From the NCBI GenBank assembly GCA_003416985.1, contig QVIN01000005.1, positions 124,001 to 188,000 on the forward strand: a stretch of DNA of 64,000 nt, written 5' to 3'. Both the position numbers and the translations under genes were made by a program. Shown piece after piece: positions 1 to 9,273 of this stretch; the stretch's first letter is position 1; every line of letters starts with the position of its first letter. The notes below the pieces were generated by a model. It saw only the letters and a program-made list of their open reading frames with translations, was not told the origin of the DNA and did no database searches. The stretch comes from Duganella sp. BJB480. Lineage in GTDB: Bacteria; Pseudomonadota; Gammaproteobacteria; Burkholderiales; Burkholderiaceae_D.

Positions 1-289
1 CGTGTCGGCCGAGCTGAGCGTGGCCGAGTATTCGCCCACGCAGGTCAAGCAGGCGGTGGTGGGCACCGGACGCGCGGTCAAGGCGCAGGTGCAGGACATG
101 GTGGCGCGCCTGCTGTCGCTGCCCGGCCTGCCCGGCACCGACGCCGCCGATGCATTGGGCGTCGCCATCTGCCACGCCCACAGCCGCGAGACGCTGACCC
201 TGATCGCCGGCGCCGGCCAGGGCACGACCACGGCCGCGCGCGGCCCGCTGGCCGGCCTGCGCATGAAAAACGGCCGCCTGGTCGGCTAA
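1..289 (+). CDS. ruvC: RuvC Holliday junction endonuclease, C-terminal part (5' end outside window)
   Basis: RuvC is the dimeric, metal-dependent resolvase that cuts Holliday junctions made by recombination and moved by RuvAB. Only about 95 C-terminal codons are present, and the frame is open at the left edge, so the GTG at position 2 is internal. The visible part has the family C-terminal region, including the stretch [16 protein letters not shown]. That stretch supplies the last acidic residues of the active site (the D138/D141 region of E. coli RuvC) and the following histidine. ruvA follows 27 bases downstream on the same strand, the usual ruvC-ruvA order. The family assignment is firm, but start and length cannot be judged. 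Confidence 0.95.
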   Translation, partial: VSAELSVAEYSPTQVKQAVVGTGRAVKAQVQDMVARLLSLPGLPGTDAADALGVAICHAHSRETLTLIAGAGQGTTTAARGPLAGLRMKNGRLVG

Positions 290-316
290 ACCTTCCTCTT
301 TAAAGGCTACTACACG

Positions 317-895
317 ATGATCGGTCGTCTCTCCGGTATTCTGCTTGAAAAAAATCCGCCGCAACTGCTGGTCGACTGCGGCGGTGTCGGCTACGAGGTC
401 GATGTGCCGATGTCTACCTTCTACAACCTGCCCGGCGTGGGCGAGAAAGTGGTGTTGTTCACGCACCAGGCGATCCGCGAGGACGCGCATCTGCTGTTCG
501 GCTTCGGCAACGCCGAGGAGCGGGCGGTGTTCCGCCAGCTGATCAAGATCACCGGCGTGGGCGCGCGCACCGCGCTGTCGATTTTGTCGGGCATGTCGAT
601 CGCCGACCTGGCGCAGGCGGTGACGCTGCAGGAGTCGGGCCGCCTGATCAAGGTGCCGGGCATCGGCAAGAAGACCGCCGAGCGATTGCTGCTGGAACTG
701 AAGGGCAAGCTGGGCGCGGACATCGGCGCCGGCGGCGCGCACGCCGTGCCGGACTCGCAGTCGGACATCCTGAACGCGCTGCTGGCGCTGGGTTATTCCG
801 ACAAGGAAGCCTTGCTGGCATTGAAGACCGTGCCGGCCGGCAGCGGCGTCTCGGACGGCATCAAGCAGGCGCTGAAGGCGCTGTCCAAAGGCTGA
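317..895 (+). CDS. ruvA: Holliday junction branch migration protein RuvA
   Basis: RuvA (192 residues, normal length) binds the four-way junction as a tetramer and loads the RuvB motor. The order is an N-terminal OB fold (about 1-62, beginning [12 protein letters not shown]), then two helix-hairpin-helix motifs (around [13 protein letters not shown] and [20 protein letters not shown]), an acidic/glycine-rich linker, and a C-terminal RuvB-binding domain (from about 150, [16 protein letters not shown]). An AAAGG stands before the ATG. In most relatives ruvB follows directly. Here 954 bases carrying two extra genes separate the two, which would weaken coupling unless transcription reads through. 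Confidence 0.97.
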   Translation: MIGRLSGILLEKNPPQLLVDCGGVGYEVDVPMSTFYNLPGVGEKVVLFTHQAIREDAHLLFGFGNAEERAVFRQLIKITGVGARTALSILSGMSIADLAQAVTLQESGRLIKVPGIGKKTAERLLLELKGKLGADIGAGGAHAVPDSQSDILNALLALGYSDKEALLALKTVPAGSGVSDGIKQALKALSKG

Positions 896-963
896 TCCGC
901 CTCAATCGAATCGCAGGCGGCCCCGCCTATGCTCGACCATCGAGCCAAGCGGAGCCGCCGATC

Positions 964-1671
964 ATGGACCAGCCGACACGTTTTCCGTGGAACCACTTCC
1001 CACCTGTCTACATCCACGCGTCGGAGAGCTTTGTACGGACGCACCATGCTTATATCGCCGCCAAGGCCGGCGATGGCTTGGCTGCAATGGAGCTCGTTGC
1101 CGATACGATGTCCCCGTACATACTGGAGCAGCTCTGGCGACGCTTTGACAGCCACGCACCCATCCTGGTGAACGCGCATGCGGAGGAAGTCTCAGGTGTC
1201 AATGCCATACCTGATGCGATGGCGCGCGCTATTTCTGCTTTTCTTAAATGGCCGCGGGAGCGCAGAATCATTCAAACGAACAAAGTGAGCCACACCGGCG
1301 CAAGCGGTTATGAGCGCTTGCAACGCCAAGTGACTTTTGCCGGGCGCATTTTGATCGGGCTAAACTACCTCTTGGTGGACGATTTTGTAGGTCAGGGAGG
1401 AACTCTCGCCAACCTTAGAGGTCACATACTTGCGCAGCAAGGATATGTCATCGGCGCCACGGTTCTCAGCGGTAAGGATTACTCAGCGGAGTTGGCACTT
1501 ACAGAGGCAAAACTATCTGAATTACGGAGGCAGCATGGACACATCGAATATTGGTGGAGACATCGGTTCGGCTTCGGATTCGAATCCCTCACCGCGTCGG
1601 AAGCCCGATATCTTAGCCGAACTCGCTCAGCTGAAAGAATCATTGAGGGCCTGGAAGCAGTTGATCGCTGA
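964..1671 (+). CDS. Phosphoribosyltransferase-like protein inserted between ruvA and ruvB
   Basis: A 235-residue soluble protein of unknown substrate. Residues about 136-148 read LLVDDFVGQGGTL, the form of the PRPP-binding loop of type I phosphoribosyltransferases (two acidic residues followed by a glycine/threonine loop), preceded by a hydrophobic strand. The N-terminal half (HNxFPPVYIHASESFVRTHH and on) matches no family I can name. There is no signal peptide or membrane segment. Base composition and codon use are visibly less GC-rich than in the flanking ruv genes, which suggests acquisition. A GGAG lies upstream of the ATG. The last 137 bases overlap the next gene in another frame, so the two are probably co-translated. 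It could be a nucleobase salvage enzyme or part of a small accessory or defence-type module; the sequence alone does not decide. Confidence 0.7.
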   Translation: MDQPTRFPWNHFPPVYIHASESFVRTHHAYIAAKAGDGLAAMELVADTMSPYILEQLWRRFDSHAPILVNAHAEEVSGVNAIPDAMARAISAFLKWPRERRIIQTNKVSHTGASGYERLQRQVTFAGRILIGLNYLLVDDFVGQGGTLANLRGHILAQQGYVIGATVLSGKDYSAELALTEAKLSELRRQHGHIEYWWRHRFGFGFESLTASEARYLSRTRSAERIIEGLEAVDR

Positions 1672-1831
1672 AGGCAAGGTAGAATCACTGGTGGTGAAGA
1701 TAGAATCTCCTCCGGAGCTAGAGGGCATTCCATACCGCATGTTGACCGAGTGCGAACAGCGACAACTCCGAATAAGCAAAAGACGGTTGCACAATTATTA
1801 CAACCGCATGCTACAAACACCGAAATTTTAA
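1535..1831 (+). CDS. Small protein of unknown function overlapping the phosphoribosyltransferase-like gene
   Basis: A 98-residue protein that I do not recognise. The start ATG at 1535 is chosen because ACGGAGG stands 4 bases before it; in-frame codons further upstream lack such a site. It begins MDTSNIGGDIGSASDSNPSP, a low-complexity polar lead, then a likely helical segment (DILAELAQLKESLRAWKQLIAEGKVESLVVKI) and a basic tail rich in R, K, Y and N. It overlaps the upstream gene by 137 bases in another frame, an unusually long overlap, and ends 18 bases before ruvB. GC content falls to about 45 percent near 1741-1800, far below the neighbours. A nucleic-acid-binding or partner role for the upstream protein is possible but is inference only. 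Confidence 0.6.
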   Translation: MDTSNIGGDIGSASDSNPSPRRKPDILAELAQLKESLRAWKQLIAEGKVESLVVKIESPPELEGIPYRMLTECEQRQLRISKRRLHNYYNRMLQTPKF

Positions 1832-1849
1832 TAGGCAACCAGCACCTGC

Positions 1850-2904
<1,055 letters not shown>

Positions 2905-2905
<1 letters not shown>

Positions 2906-3360
2906 TGCAGATCTGGGTCGACGCAGACGCCTGTCCGGCGGTCATCAAGGACATCCTGTACCGCGTGGCCGACCGCGTGCCGCTGCAGGTCACGCTGGTG
3001 GCGAACCAGTTGCTGCGGGTGCCGCCGTCGCGCCACATCCGCTCGGTGCAAGTGCCGTCCGGCGCCGACGTGGCGGACCAGGAAATCGTGCGCCTGCTGG
3101 AACCCGGCGACCTGGTGGTCACCGGCGACATCCCGCTGGCCTCGGACGTGCTGAAGAAGGGCGGCTACGCGCTCAATCCGCGCGGCGAGTTCTACACCAA
3201 CGACAACATCGCGCAGATGCTGACCATGCGCGCCTTCATGGACGAGCTGCGCGGCAGCGGCGTCGACACCGGCGGCCCGGCCGCCTTCAACCAGGGCGAC
3301 CGGCAGAACTTCGCCAACAGCCTGGACCGGCACATCAGCAAGATGCGGCGCCAGGCTTGA
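2905..3360 (+). CDS. YaiI/YqxD family protein (DUF188)
   Basis: A 151-residue protein of the conserved YaiI/YqxD family, whose members are usually annotated only as DUF188 and whose fold resembles PIN-like nucleases. It starts [18 protein letters not shown], the family's N-terminal signature with conserved aspartates, and contains the later signature [16 protein letters not shown]. The ATG at 2905 overlaps the ruvB stop codon; an in-frame ATG 12 bases upstream would lie inside ruvB and is less likely. The C-terminal part ([19 protein letters not shown]) is typical. The gene ends base-to-base against the convergent ybaN-like gene. Biochemical function is not established. Confidence 0.9.
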
Positions 3361-3732
3361 TCACTTCGCGGGCAGGCGCAGGGTCGGCACGAAGCGGGTC
3401 AGGTAGATGGTCACGCAGGTGCCGATCAGCGGCAGCATGATCTGCAGCCAAGGCTTGTTCACGCGCCACATCGAATAGCCCAGCGACGCCCACATGAAGA
3501 CCAGCACCCACACCTTGCCGCGCAGGGGGATGCCCTTGCCGTTTTCATAGTCGCGCAGGTATTTGCCGAACACGCGGTTGGTCTGCAGCCAATGGTGCAG
3601 GCGGGTCGAGCCGCGCGCGAAGCAGGCCGACGCCAGCAGCAGGAAGGGAGTGGTCGGCAGCAGCGGCAGGAAGATGCCGAGCACGCCCAGCGCGACAGCC
3701 AGGCAGCCGACCAGGATCAGGAAGATTTTCAT
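3361..3732 (-). CDS. YbaN family inner membrane protein (DUF454)
   Basis: A 123-residue integral membrane protein. Hydrophobic segments are visible at about 2-24 (IFLILVGCLAVALGVLGIFL, followed by the signature PLLPTTPFLLLASACFARGS) and as two more around residues 75-112. The PLLPTTPFLLLA motif and the following S-x-R-x-x-x-W-L pattern are characteristic of DUF454/YbaN. The role is unknown in the family. The gene is convergent with the YaiI-family gene, with no spacer, and is transcribed away from the thuA-like gene. Confidence 0.88.
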   Translation of the reverse strand: MKIFLILVGCLAVALGVLGIFLPLLPTTPFLLLASACFARGSTRLHHWLQTNRVFGKYLRDYENGKGIPLRGKVWVLVFMWASLGYSMWRVNKPWLQIMLPLIGTCVTIYLTRFVPTLRLPAK

Positions 3733-3847
3733 TCAAGCAGGCGTATGGGCTGGAGCCCCATTATCCATGCTGTTGCGCAGCATGGATAGTGCTTTACAGC
3801 GGCGCCGCAGCGTGGGATGTTAGCGCTATCTTTGATTGGAGGGATTC

Positions 3848-4609
3848 ATGAGGAAAATCTTGACGGCGCTGTGCGCCGGGTTGCTGCTGGCTGCCGCCGC
3901 GCATGCCGACAACCAGTACAAGGTGCTGGTGCTGGCCATGCCCGGCAAATACCATTACGAGTACATTCCAATCGCCCGCGACAGTTTCGAACGGCTGGCC
4001 AGGCTGCACGCCTTCGAGCTGACCTACACCAGCGAGCCGGCGGCGTTCGACGGCGACCTGGGCCAGTACGCGGCCGTGGTCTTCCTGAACACGCCGGGCG
4101 AGGAGCTGAGCGCGCCGCGCCGCAGGAAATTCGAGGAATACATGAAGGCCGGCGGCAACGCCATGCTGGTGCACCGGGCGCTGATCATTCCGCCCAACAC
4201 CTGGCCCTGGTTCGAGAAACTGGTCGGGCGCGCGATCGGCGTCCATCCGATGCTGCAGACCGGCGTGGTGGACGTGGTCGACAAGAACTTCCCGGCCGCC
4301 TACGGTTTGCCGCAGCGCTGGCTGTGGAGCGATGAATGGTATGTGTCCACCAACCCGTACAACATCAGCGTCAAGCCGGTGCTGAACGTGGACGAGAGCA
4401 CCTACGACCCGGCCAAGATATGGCCGGGGCAGGTGGCGACGGGGATGGGCAAGGATCACCCGGTGGCGTGGTACCACCATGTTGAAAACGGCCGCGTGTT
4501 CGTCACGGCGCTGGGCCACAGCGGCGAGATGTACCGCGACCCGCAATACCTGGCGCACCTGATGGGCGGCCTCTACTGGACCGCCACCGGCAAGGGCGCC
4601 GCGCCCTAG
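3848..4609 (+). CDS. Exported ThuA-like domain protein
   Basis: A 253-residue protein with an N-terminal signal peptide (MRKILTALCAGLLLAAAAHA, cleavage near 20), so probably periplasmic. The start ATG at 3848 is supported by GGAGGG at 3838-3843. The mature part follows the ThuA (trehalose-utilization-like, class I glutamine-amidotransferase-like) fold: KVLVLAMPGKYHYEYIPIARDSFERLA, then YAAVVFLNTPGEELSAPRRRKFEEYMKAGG, and near the end HPVAWYHHVENGRVFVTALGHSGEMYRDPQYLAHLMGGLYW. The closing pattern V(A)W-H-x(2-5)-GRVFVTALGH is the best family marker. The catalytic function of this family is mostly unknown and no partner genes are adjacent. It converges with the OmpA-family gene. Confidence 0.85.
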   Translation: MRKILTALCAGLLLAAAAHADNQYKVLVLAMPGKYHYEYIPIARDSFERLARLHAFELTYTSEPAAFDGDLGQYAAVVFLNTPGEELSAPRRRKFEEYMKAGGNAMLVHRALIIPPNTWPWFEKLVGRAIGVHPMLQTGVVDVVDKNFPAAYGLPQRWLWSDEWYVSTNPYNISVKPVLNVDESTYDPAKIWPGQVATGMGKDHPVAWYHHVENGRVFVTALGHSGEMYRDPQYLAHLMGGLYWTATGKGAAP

Positions 4610-4610
4610 C

Positions 4611-5762
4611 TTACTTGCCGGCGCCTCGGGTGCCGACCACTTCGACCGTCACGCGGCGGTTCCTGGCGCGGCCTTCGGCGGTGTGGTTGTCGGCCAGCGG
4701 CTGGGTTTCACCCTTGCCCTCGGTGTAGACGCGCGACGCGTCCACGCCCTTGCTCACCAGGTAGGCCTTGACCGCCTCGGCGCGGCGCAGCGACAGTTTC
4801 TGGTTGTAGCCGGCCGCGCCGACCGAGTCGGTGTGGCCGATGGTGACCATCACCTCGGTGTCCATGCCTTGCAGCTTGGCCAGCAGGTCGTCCAGCGCGG
4901 CCTTGCCCTGCGGCTTGACGGCCGACTTGTCGAAGTCGAACAGCGCCTCGGCGGCGAACGAGACCTTCTCCGAGGTCGGCTGCGGCGCCTTCGGCGGCGG
5001 TGGTGGCGGCAGCGGCGTCACCGCGGGCGCCGGCGCCGGGGCCGGCTCGGCCGCCGGTGGTGGCGTGTAGACCGGCGCGCTGTGCGCAGGCCGGCCCAGC
5101 TTGTAGACCAGGCTGACCGACAGCAGGTCGACATTGCCGCGGTTGCCCACGGCGTCGTTGACGCGGTAGCGCTCCACCTCGCCGCGCAGCGCCAGGGCTT
5201 CGTTGAATTTGTATTCGAGGCCCAGGCCGGCCTTGGGATTGAACTTGCGCTCGCTGTGGTCGGGACCGGTCACCGCCGCCAGGCGGTTGCCGTTGAAATG
5301 CGTGCTGGTCTTGGCGTAGTTCGCGCCGACCCGGCCCAGCAGCGACAGCCGCTCGGACAGCGGCAGCTGCGCCAGCAAGTCCAGGTTGGCGCCACGGAAG
5401 CCGGCCTCGCCGTTGAGCACGCCGTTGCCCGACGTGGTGGCGTTGAAGCCGAACTTGCCCAGGTCGAAGTAGCCCAGCTCCAGCGCCAGGTAGCGGTTCA
5501 GCTGCCGGCCGACAAACAGTTTGTAGCCGGTGTCGCGTTCATCCGTGTTGAAGGCGGTGACGGTGGCGCCGTTGGCCTGCAGGCTGGCGGTCAGGCGCTG
5601 CTGGTCGATGTTGGCGCGCGAACGGCCCACGCCGGCGCCCAGGTACCAGGCGCTGTTGGCCCAGTCCGGGTTGACGAAGGGTTCCTCGGCCTGCGCGGCC
5701 TGCATGGCGAGCATGGCGCAGGCAAGCGTGCCCAGTGTGCCGATTTTTTTTGCGATGGTCAT
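4611..5762 (-). CDS. OmpA-family outer membrane protein
   Basis: A 383-residue envelope protein. A signal peptide (about 1-25, ending AMQAAQA) is followed by an N-terminal eight-stranded OmpA-type beta-barrel (about 36-215), a proline/alanine linker (about 225-265), and a C-terminal OmpA peptidoglycan-binding domain (about 268-378). The last contains LFDFDKSAVKPQGKAALDDL, IGHTDSVGAAGYNQKLSLRRAEAV and the closing GRARNRRVTVEV. The Asp and Arg residues that contact diaminopimelate are present. It lies 24 bases downstream of the DUF3494 lipoprotein on the same strand, so the two are probably one operon. DUF3494 proteins are often linked to OmpA domains, by fusion or adjacency, which suggests joint surface anchoring. 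Confidence 0.93.
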   Translation of the reverse strand: MTIAKKIGTLGTLACAMLAMQAAQAEEPFVNPDWANSAWYLGAGVGRSRANIDQQRLTASLQANGATVTAFNTDERDTGYKLFVGRQLNRYLALELGYFDLGKFGFNATTSGNGVLNGEAGFRGANLDLLAQLPLSERLSLLGRVGANYAKTSTHFNGNRLAAVTGPDHSERKFNPKAGLGLEYKFNEALALRGEVERYRVNDAVGNRGNVDLLSVSLVYKLGRPAHSAPVYTPPPAAEPAPAPAPAVTPLPPPPPPKAPQPTSEKVSFAAEALFDFDKSAVKPQGKAALDDLLAKLQGMDTEVMVTIGHTDSVGAAGYNQKLSLRRAEAVKAYLVSKGVDASRVYTEGKGETQPLADNHTAEGRARNRRVTVEVVGTRGAGK

Positions 5763-5786
5763 GATGGTGTCCTGAGAGGTGAGCGT

Positions 5787-7307
5787 TTATTTGGCGATCT
5801 GGTTGTTGCGCAGCGTGACGGCGGCGGCGGTCAGCACGCGGCCGGTGAGCAGCGTGGTGTTGTCGCCGACCGTGATCGCGGCGGACTGGCCGAGGATCGA
5901 GCCCTTGAAGACGCTGTTGGCGGCCAGCGTGGTCGGGCCGACCGGCAGCCAGCTGACGTCGGCCGCGGTGGCGCCGTTGCTCAGGGCGACGATGGAATTG
6001 GCTGTCGAGTTGAGCGTGAGCGCGGTGCGGAAGATGTACACGCCGGGGCCGCTCAGCGTCAGGGTGCCGGTGATGTTGATGGCGCCGGCGTAGCAGTAGA
6101 CGCCCGGTGCCAGGGTCAGGCCGCCGAGGTCGACGCCGCCGGCGAAGCTGACGTCGCAGCCGCGGCCGTTGGCGTTGCTGATCGCAACCTGCAGGTCGGC
6201 CAGGGCGCCGGCCAGGATGGCGCCGGACTTGTAGTTGGTGTAGCCGGCCGCCAGGGTCGGATCGGTGGTTTGCGACGGCGAACCGACGTCGCCGGTGATC
6301 AGCGTGGTGCCGCCGGCGTTGTTGGTCAGCGAGGTGCCGGCCAGCACGGCGAAGCTGGCGGCGCTGCCCAGCGGAACCGCTTGGGCGACCGGCGGCACCG
6401 GTGGCAGCACGCCGGAAGTCACGGTCAGCGCGGTGCTGCCCGATTTGGCGCCGACGGTGGCGGTCACGGTGGTGGTGCCGACGGCGACGCCGGTGGACAG
6501 GCCGGTGGCGGCGGTGGTGGCGATGGCCGGGCTGCTTGAACTCCAGACGGCGTTGCCGGTGACGAAGGCGGTGCTGTTATCCGAGTAGGTGGCGGTGGCG
6601 ACGAACTGCTGCTGGCCGCCGATCAACACGGTGGGGTTGGCCGGCGTGACGGCGATGTTGGTGAGCGTGACGGCAGGCACTGTGACGGTGGTGGTGGCGC
6701 TCTTGCCGTTGCTGGTGGCGGTGACCACCGAGGTGCCGGGCGCGACACCGGTGACCAGGCCGGCGGCGTTGACGCCGGCGCTGGCCGGCGTGGCCGACAC
6801 AAAGGTCGAGCTGGTGGTCAGGTCGTGGGTGGTGGCGTCCGAATAGGTGCCGACCACGGCCAGCTGGCGCGTGGCGGCGATCTGCACGGTCGGCGCTTGC
6901 GGCGCGACGGCGATCGACAGCAGCACGGCCGGGGTGACGGTCAGCGTGGCCGAGGCGGTCTTGCCGTTGAAGGCGGCGCTGATCACCGAGCTGCCGACGC
7001 TGGCGCCGGTGGCCAGTCCGGTCGTGGTTGCGACGCCGGCGACGGCCGGCGTGGCCGAGCTCCAGGCGGCGGTGACCGCCTGCGTCGAGCCGTCGCTATA
7101 GGTCGCGCTGGCGCTGAACTGCTGGGTCGCGCCGAGCGCGACGGAGGGCGCCGGCGGCGTCACCGCCAGCGACACCAGCGTGGCGGCCGGCAGGCCGAGG
7201 ATGGGATCGCGCCCCTGGTCGCCGCCGCCGCAGCCTGCGAGCAGGGCGGCGGCCAGCAGGCCGATGGAATAGAAGAGCGCCTTGGTGGATCTGGGCAGGA
7301 ATTTCAT
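5787..7307 (-). CDS. Ig-repeat lipoprotein with C-terminal DUF3494 (ice-binding-like) domain
   Basis: A 506-residue protein. The start at 7307 is chosen because AAGGAAG precedes it and because it gives a clean lipoprotein signal (MKFLPRSTKALFYSIGLLAAALLAGC, lipobox LLAGC). Three bacterial Ig-like (Big_2) repeats follow, about 45-300; each has the pattern IAVTP...PTV..G..QQF.ATATYSD.ST..VT....W.S..PAIA.......G.A.G...VTA. The last about 195 residues form a DUF3494 domain (PLGSAASFAVLAGTSLTNNAGG through LTGRVLTAAAVTLRNN), the fold of right-handed beta-helix ice-binding proteins. Many DUF3494 proteins lack shown ice activity, so adhesion is an alternative. It is first in an operon with the OmpA-family gene. 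Confidence 0.9.
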   Translation of the reverse strand: MKFLPRSTKALFYSIGLLAAALLAGCGGGDQGRDPILGLPAATLVSLAVTPPAPSVALGATQQFSASATYSDGSTQAVTAAWSSATPAVAGVATTTGLATGASVGSSVISAAFNGKTASATLTVTPAVLLSIAVAPQAPTVQIAATRQLAVVGTYSDATTHDLTTSSTFVSATPASAGVNAAGLVTGVAPGTSVVTATSNGKSATTTVTVPAVTLTNIAVTPANPTVLIGGQQQFVATATYSDNSTAFVTGNAVWSSSSPAIATTAATGLSTGVAVGTTTVTATVGAKSGSTALTVTSGVLPPVPPVAQAVPLGSAASFAVLAGTSLTNNAGGTTLITGDVGSPSQTTDPTLAAGYTNYKSGAILAGALADLQVAISNANGRGCDVSFAGGVDLGGLTLAPGVYCYAGAINITGTLTLSGPGVYIFRTALTLNSTANSIVALSNGATAADVSWLPVGPTTLAANSVFKGSILGQSAAITVGDNTTLLTGRVLTAAAVTLRNNQIAK

Positions 7308-7440
7308 GATGCTTCCTTTGTGCTGAAACAGTGGACCGACTGGTGGCCTGCGCGGTGTGCGCAAGGCAAGTGGTCCACGATGTCATGCACGGCAGGGCGG
7401 GTATGTGCGCTGGCGCGCTTAGTCGAGTTCGCTGCTACAT

Positions 7441-7485
7441 CCTTACAACGGATACAAAAAATATAAAAATGAAATCTTTGTAAGG
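7441..7485. promoter_or_regulatory. Inverted repeat in the divergent DUF3494 / PEP-CTERM intergenic region
   Basis: CCTTACAA (7441-7448) and TTGTAAGG (7478-7485) form a perfect 8-base inverted repeat with a 29-base AT-rich core, the only AT-rich stretch in this 253-base intergenic region. It lies between the minus-strand lipoprotein gene (start 7307) and the plus-strand PEP-CTERM gene (start 7561). The position suits a shared operator or overlapping divergent promoters. No cognate regulator gene is adjacent. The repeat is seen directly; the function is inferred. Confidence 0.4.
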
Positions 7486-7560
7486 GCGGGGCGATGTCGT
7501 GTGACCAACATGGACCGCGCATCGGCGCGGCCTCGTTCACTCACCAGGGAAGACAATCAG

Positions 7561-8412
7561 ATGAAACCTTACACTCTCGCCAAGGCCGCGCTGGCCGCAT
7601 GCGTCGGCCTGTCCGCCTGCGCCGCCCAGGCGGCCGACGTCACCTTCACCTTCACCAACACCGCGCCGGCCAGCGGGGTCGGCGTCGCGCCGCTGTGGCT
7701 GGGCCTGCACAACGGCGGCTTCGACAGCTTCGACGCCGGCAGCGCGGCCTCGGTGGCGATCGAGCGCGCCGCCGAGGACGGCAACGCCGGCGTGCTCACG
7801 TCGAACTTCGCCAGCCAGGTCGCCGGCGGTCTGCAGACCACGCTGCCGGGCGGCCCGCGCTTCCCCGGCGCCAGCAGCACCTTCACGCTGCACAACGTCG
7901 ACCTGAACGGCGCCAACCGCTACCTGAGCTACGCCGCGATGGTCGTGCTCAGCAACGATTTCTTCATCGGGAATGACAACGCCAAGGCCATCGACCTGTC
8001 GTCGCTGGCCGGCGGCGGCAAGCTGTCGCTGGCGCTGGGCGGCGCCGGCCATGTGTACGACGCCGGCACCGAGCAGAACAACTTCGCCTACTCGCTGGCC
8101 AACGGCGCCTACGGCATCGGCGGCGGCCAGAGCGGCCCCAACCAGGGCATCGACGAGCACGGCGTGGTGCATGTCGTTACCGGCAATCCCTACCCGAGCT
8201 TTGTCGACGACGGCCACTACGTGCCGGCCAACTTCGACTGGACCGCGCTGAATTTCAATAGCCAGCAATCCATCGGCCGCCTGGATATTTCGGTGACCGC
8301 CGTGCCGGAGCCGGAAACCTACGCGATGCTGTTCGCCGGCCTGGGCTTGCTGGGCGTGGTCGCGCGCCGCCGTCAGGGGCAGGGCACGGCCGCGGCTGGC
8401 GATATCGCCTGA
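7561..8412 (+). CDS. PEP-CTERM sorted exported protein with spondin-like domain
   Basis: A 283-residue secreted protein. A signal peptide (MKPYTLAKAALAACVGLSACAAQA) is followed by a body resembling the bacterial spondin-N domain (DVTFTFTNTAPASGVGVAPLWLGLHNGGFDSFDAGSAAS...). The C-terminus is a canonical PEP-CTERM sorting tail: VPEPETYAMLFAGLGLLGVVARRR, that is the VPEP motif, a membrane segment and an arginine cluster. The start at 7561 follows an AGGGAAG and begins the signal peptide; an upstream in-frame GTG would add 20 polar residues. PEP-CTERM tails are processed by exosortase in EPS-producing Gram-negatives. No exosortase gene is in this window. Confidence 0.9.
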   Translation: MKPYTLAKAALAACVGLSACAAQAADVTFTFTNTAPASGVGVAPLWLGLHNGGFDSFDAGSAASVAIERAAEDGNAGVLTSNFASQVAGGLQTTLPGGPRFPGASSTFTLHNVDLNGANRYLSYAAMVVLSNDFFIGNDNAKAIDLSSLAGGGKLSLALGGAGHVYDAGTEQNNFAYSLANGAYGIGGGQSGPNQGIDEHGVVHVVTGNPYPSFVDDGHYVPANFDWTALNFNSQQSIGRLDISVTAVPEPETYAMLFAGLGLLGVVARRRQGQGTAAAGDIA

Positions 8413-8429
8413 GTCCGCGCCGGGCGGCG

Positions 8430-9167
8430 TCAATCCATGCCGGCCTTGCCGGGCGCCCAATATGCCTTGCTTTGACGCCGCCCTGCCGCCGCACCGTGCT
8501 GGCGCAGCAGCCGGCTCATGTGCTGGATCGAGCCGGCCTGCCCGGTCAGCACGATCTCCGCCGCCGGGTGTGCTTGCAGCTGCGCCGACATGTGCGCGTC
8601 CAGCTCGTTGAAGTGCTCGCCGCCCTCAAGGCGGACGCAGAGGTGGGCGTCATCCAGCCGGAGCTGCCGGATGACGGGCGCCGCCTCGGCCAGGGCGCCC
8701 ACCTCGAACACCATCCGCAGCGGCGACGCCTGGCTGGACAAGGCCACCGCCAGGCCCAGCGACGTTTCATCCCCGAACAGAATGGCGCGCCCGCGCGGCT
8801 GCTCCAGCCGGAGCGATCTGCGCGGACCGAAGACGGTGCAGGCGTCGCCCTTGCGCACCAGGCGCGCCCAGTGCGTGCCGGGGCCGTCGGCGTGCAGATA
8901 GACCAGGATGCGCGTGCGTCCGCTTTCAGCGTCCCAATCCATCGGCGTGTAGGTGCGCTGCACCCACCCGCCCAGCTGGATCTGGAGCTTGTCGCCCGGC
9001 GTCCATGCGACGTTGCGCAGCGCCTCGCCGCCGAGCGTGATGAGGCGGAAGGCGGGGCCGATATCCTCGACGTGCAGCACCTGCGCGTTGCGCGTAAACA
9101 GTTTCAGTACCGCCGCTTCAAGCCGGCCGGGGCGCCGCTGCAGAGGGGGCGGGAGGATGTCGTTCAT
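8430..9167 (-). CDS. Siderophore-interacting protein (FAD-dependent ferric reductase family)
   Basis: A 245-residue cytoplasmic flavoprotein of the SIP/ViuB family. An N-terminal FAD-binding ferredoxin-reductase-like barrel (about 25-125) includes the RTYTPMDW motif (R-x-Y-T/S of FAD-binding domain 9) and the GPGTHWARLVRKGD segment. The C-terminal SIP NAD(P)H-binding-like part starts about LFGDETSLGLAVAL and ends KAYWAPGKAGMD; the closing YWxxG is conserved in the family. Family members reduce ferric siderophores after uptake. The gene stands alone, with no TonB receptor or siderophore biosynthesis genes nearby. It converges with the PEP-CTERM gene. Confidence 0.9.
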   Translation of the reverse strand: MNDILPPPLQRRPGRLEAAVLKLFTRNAQVLHVEDIGPAFRLITLGGEALRNVAWTPGDKLQIQLGGWVQRTYTPMDWDAESGRTRILVYLHADGPGTHWARLVRKGDACTVFGPRRSLRLEQPRGRAILFGDETSLGLAVALSSQASPLRMVFEVGALAEAAPVIRQLRLDDAHLCVRLEGGEHFNELDAHMSAQLQAHPAAEIVLTGQAGSIQHMSRLLRQHGAAAGRRQSKAYWAPGKAGMD

Positions 9168-9273
9168 TGTTCAGGCTCCGTGAAATATTCGGGTTGAGTG
9201 GAGGGCGCGTCCATGCTGATGCAGACGGGCCTTGCGCCGGAATATTGTGGAAGCCGCCACGCCCATGAAAAAA

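Noticed and set aside
4683..6539. 618-codon open frame opposite ompA-family and DUF3494 genes
   Set aside because: Low-complexity G/R/Q/V/A translation spanning two well-supported minus-strand genes and their junction.
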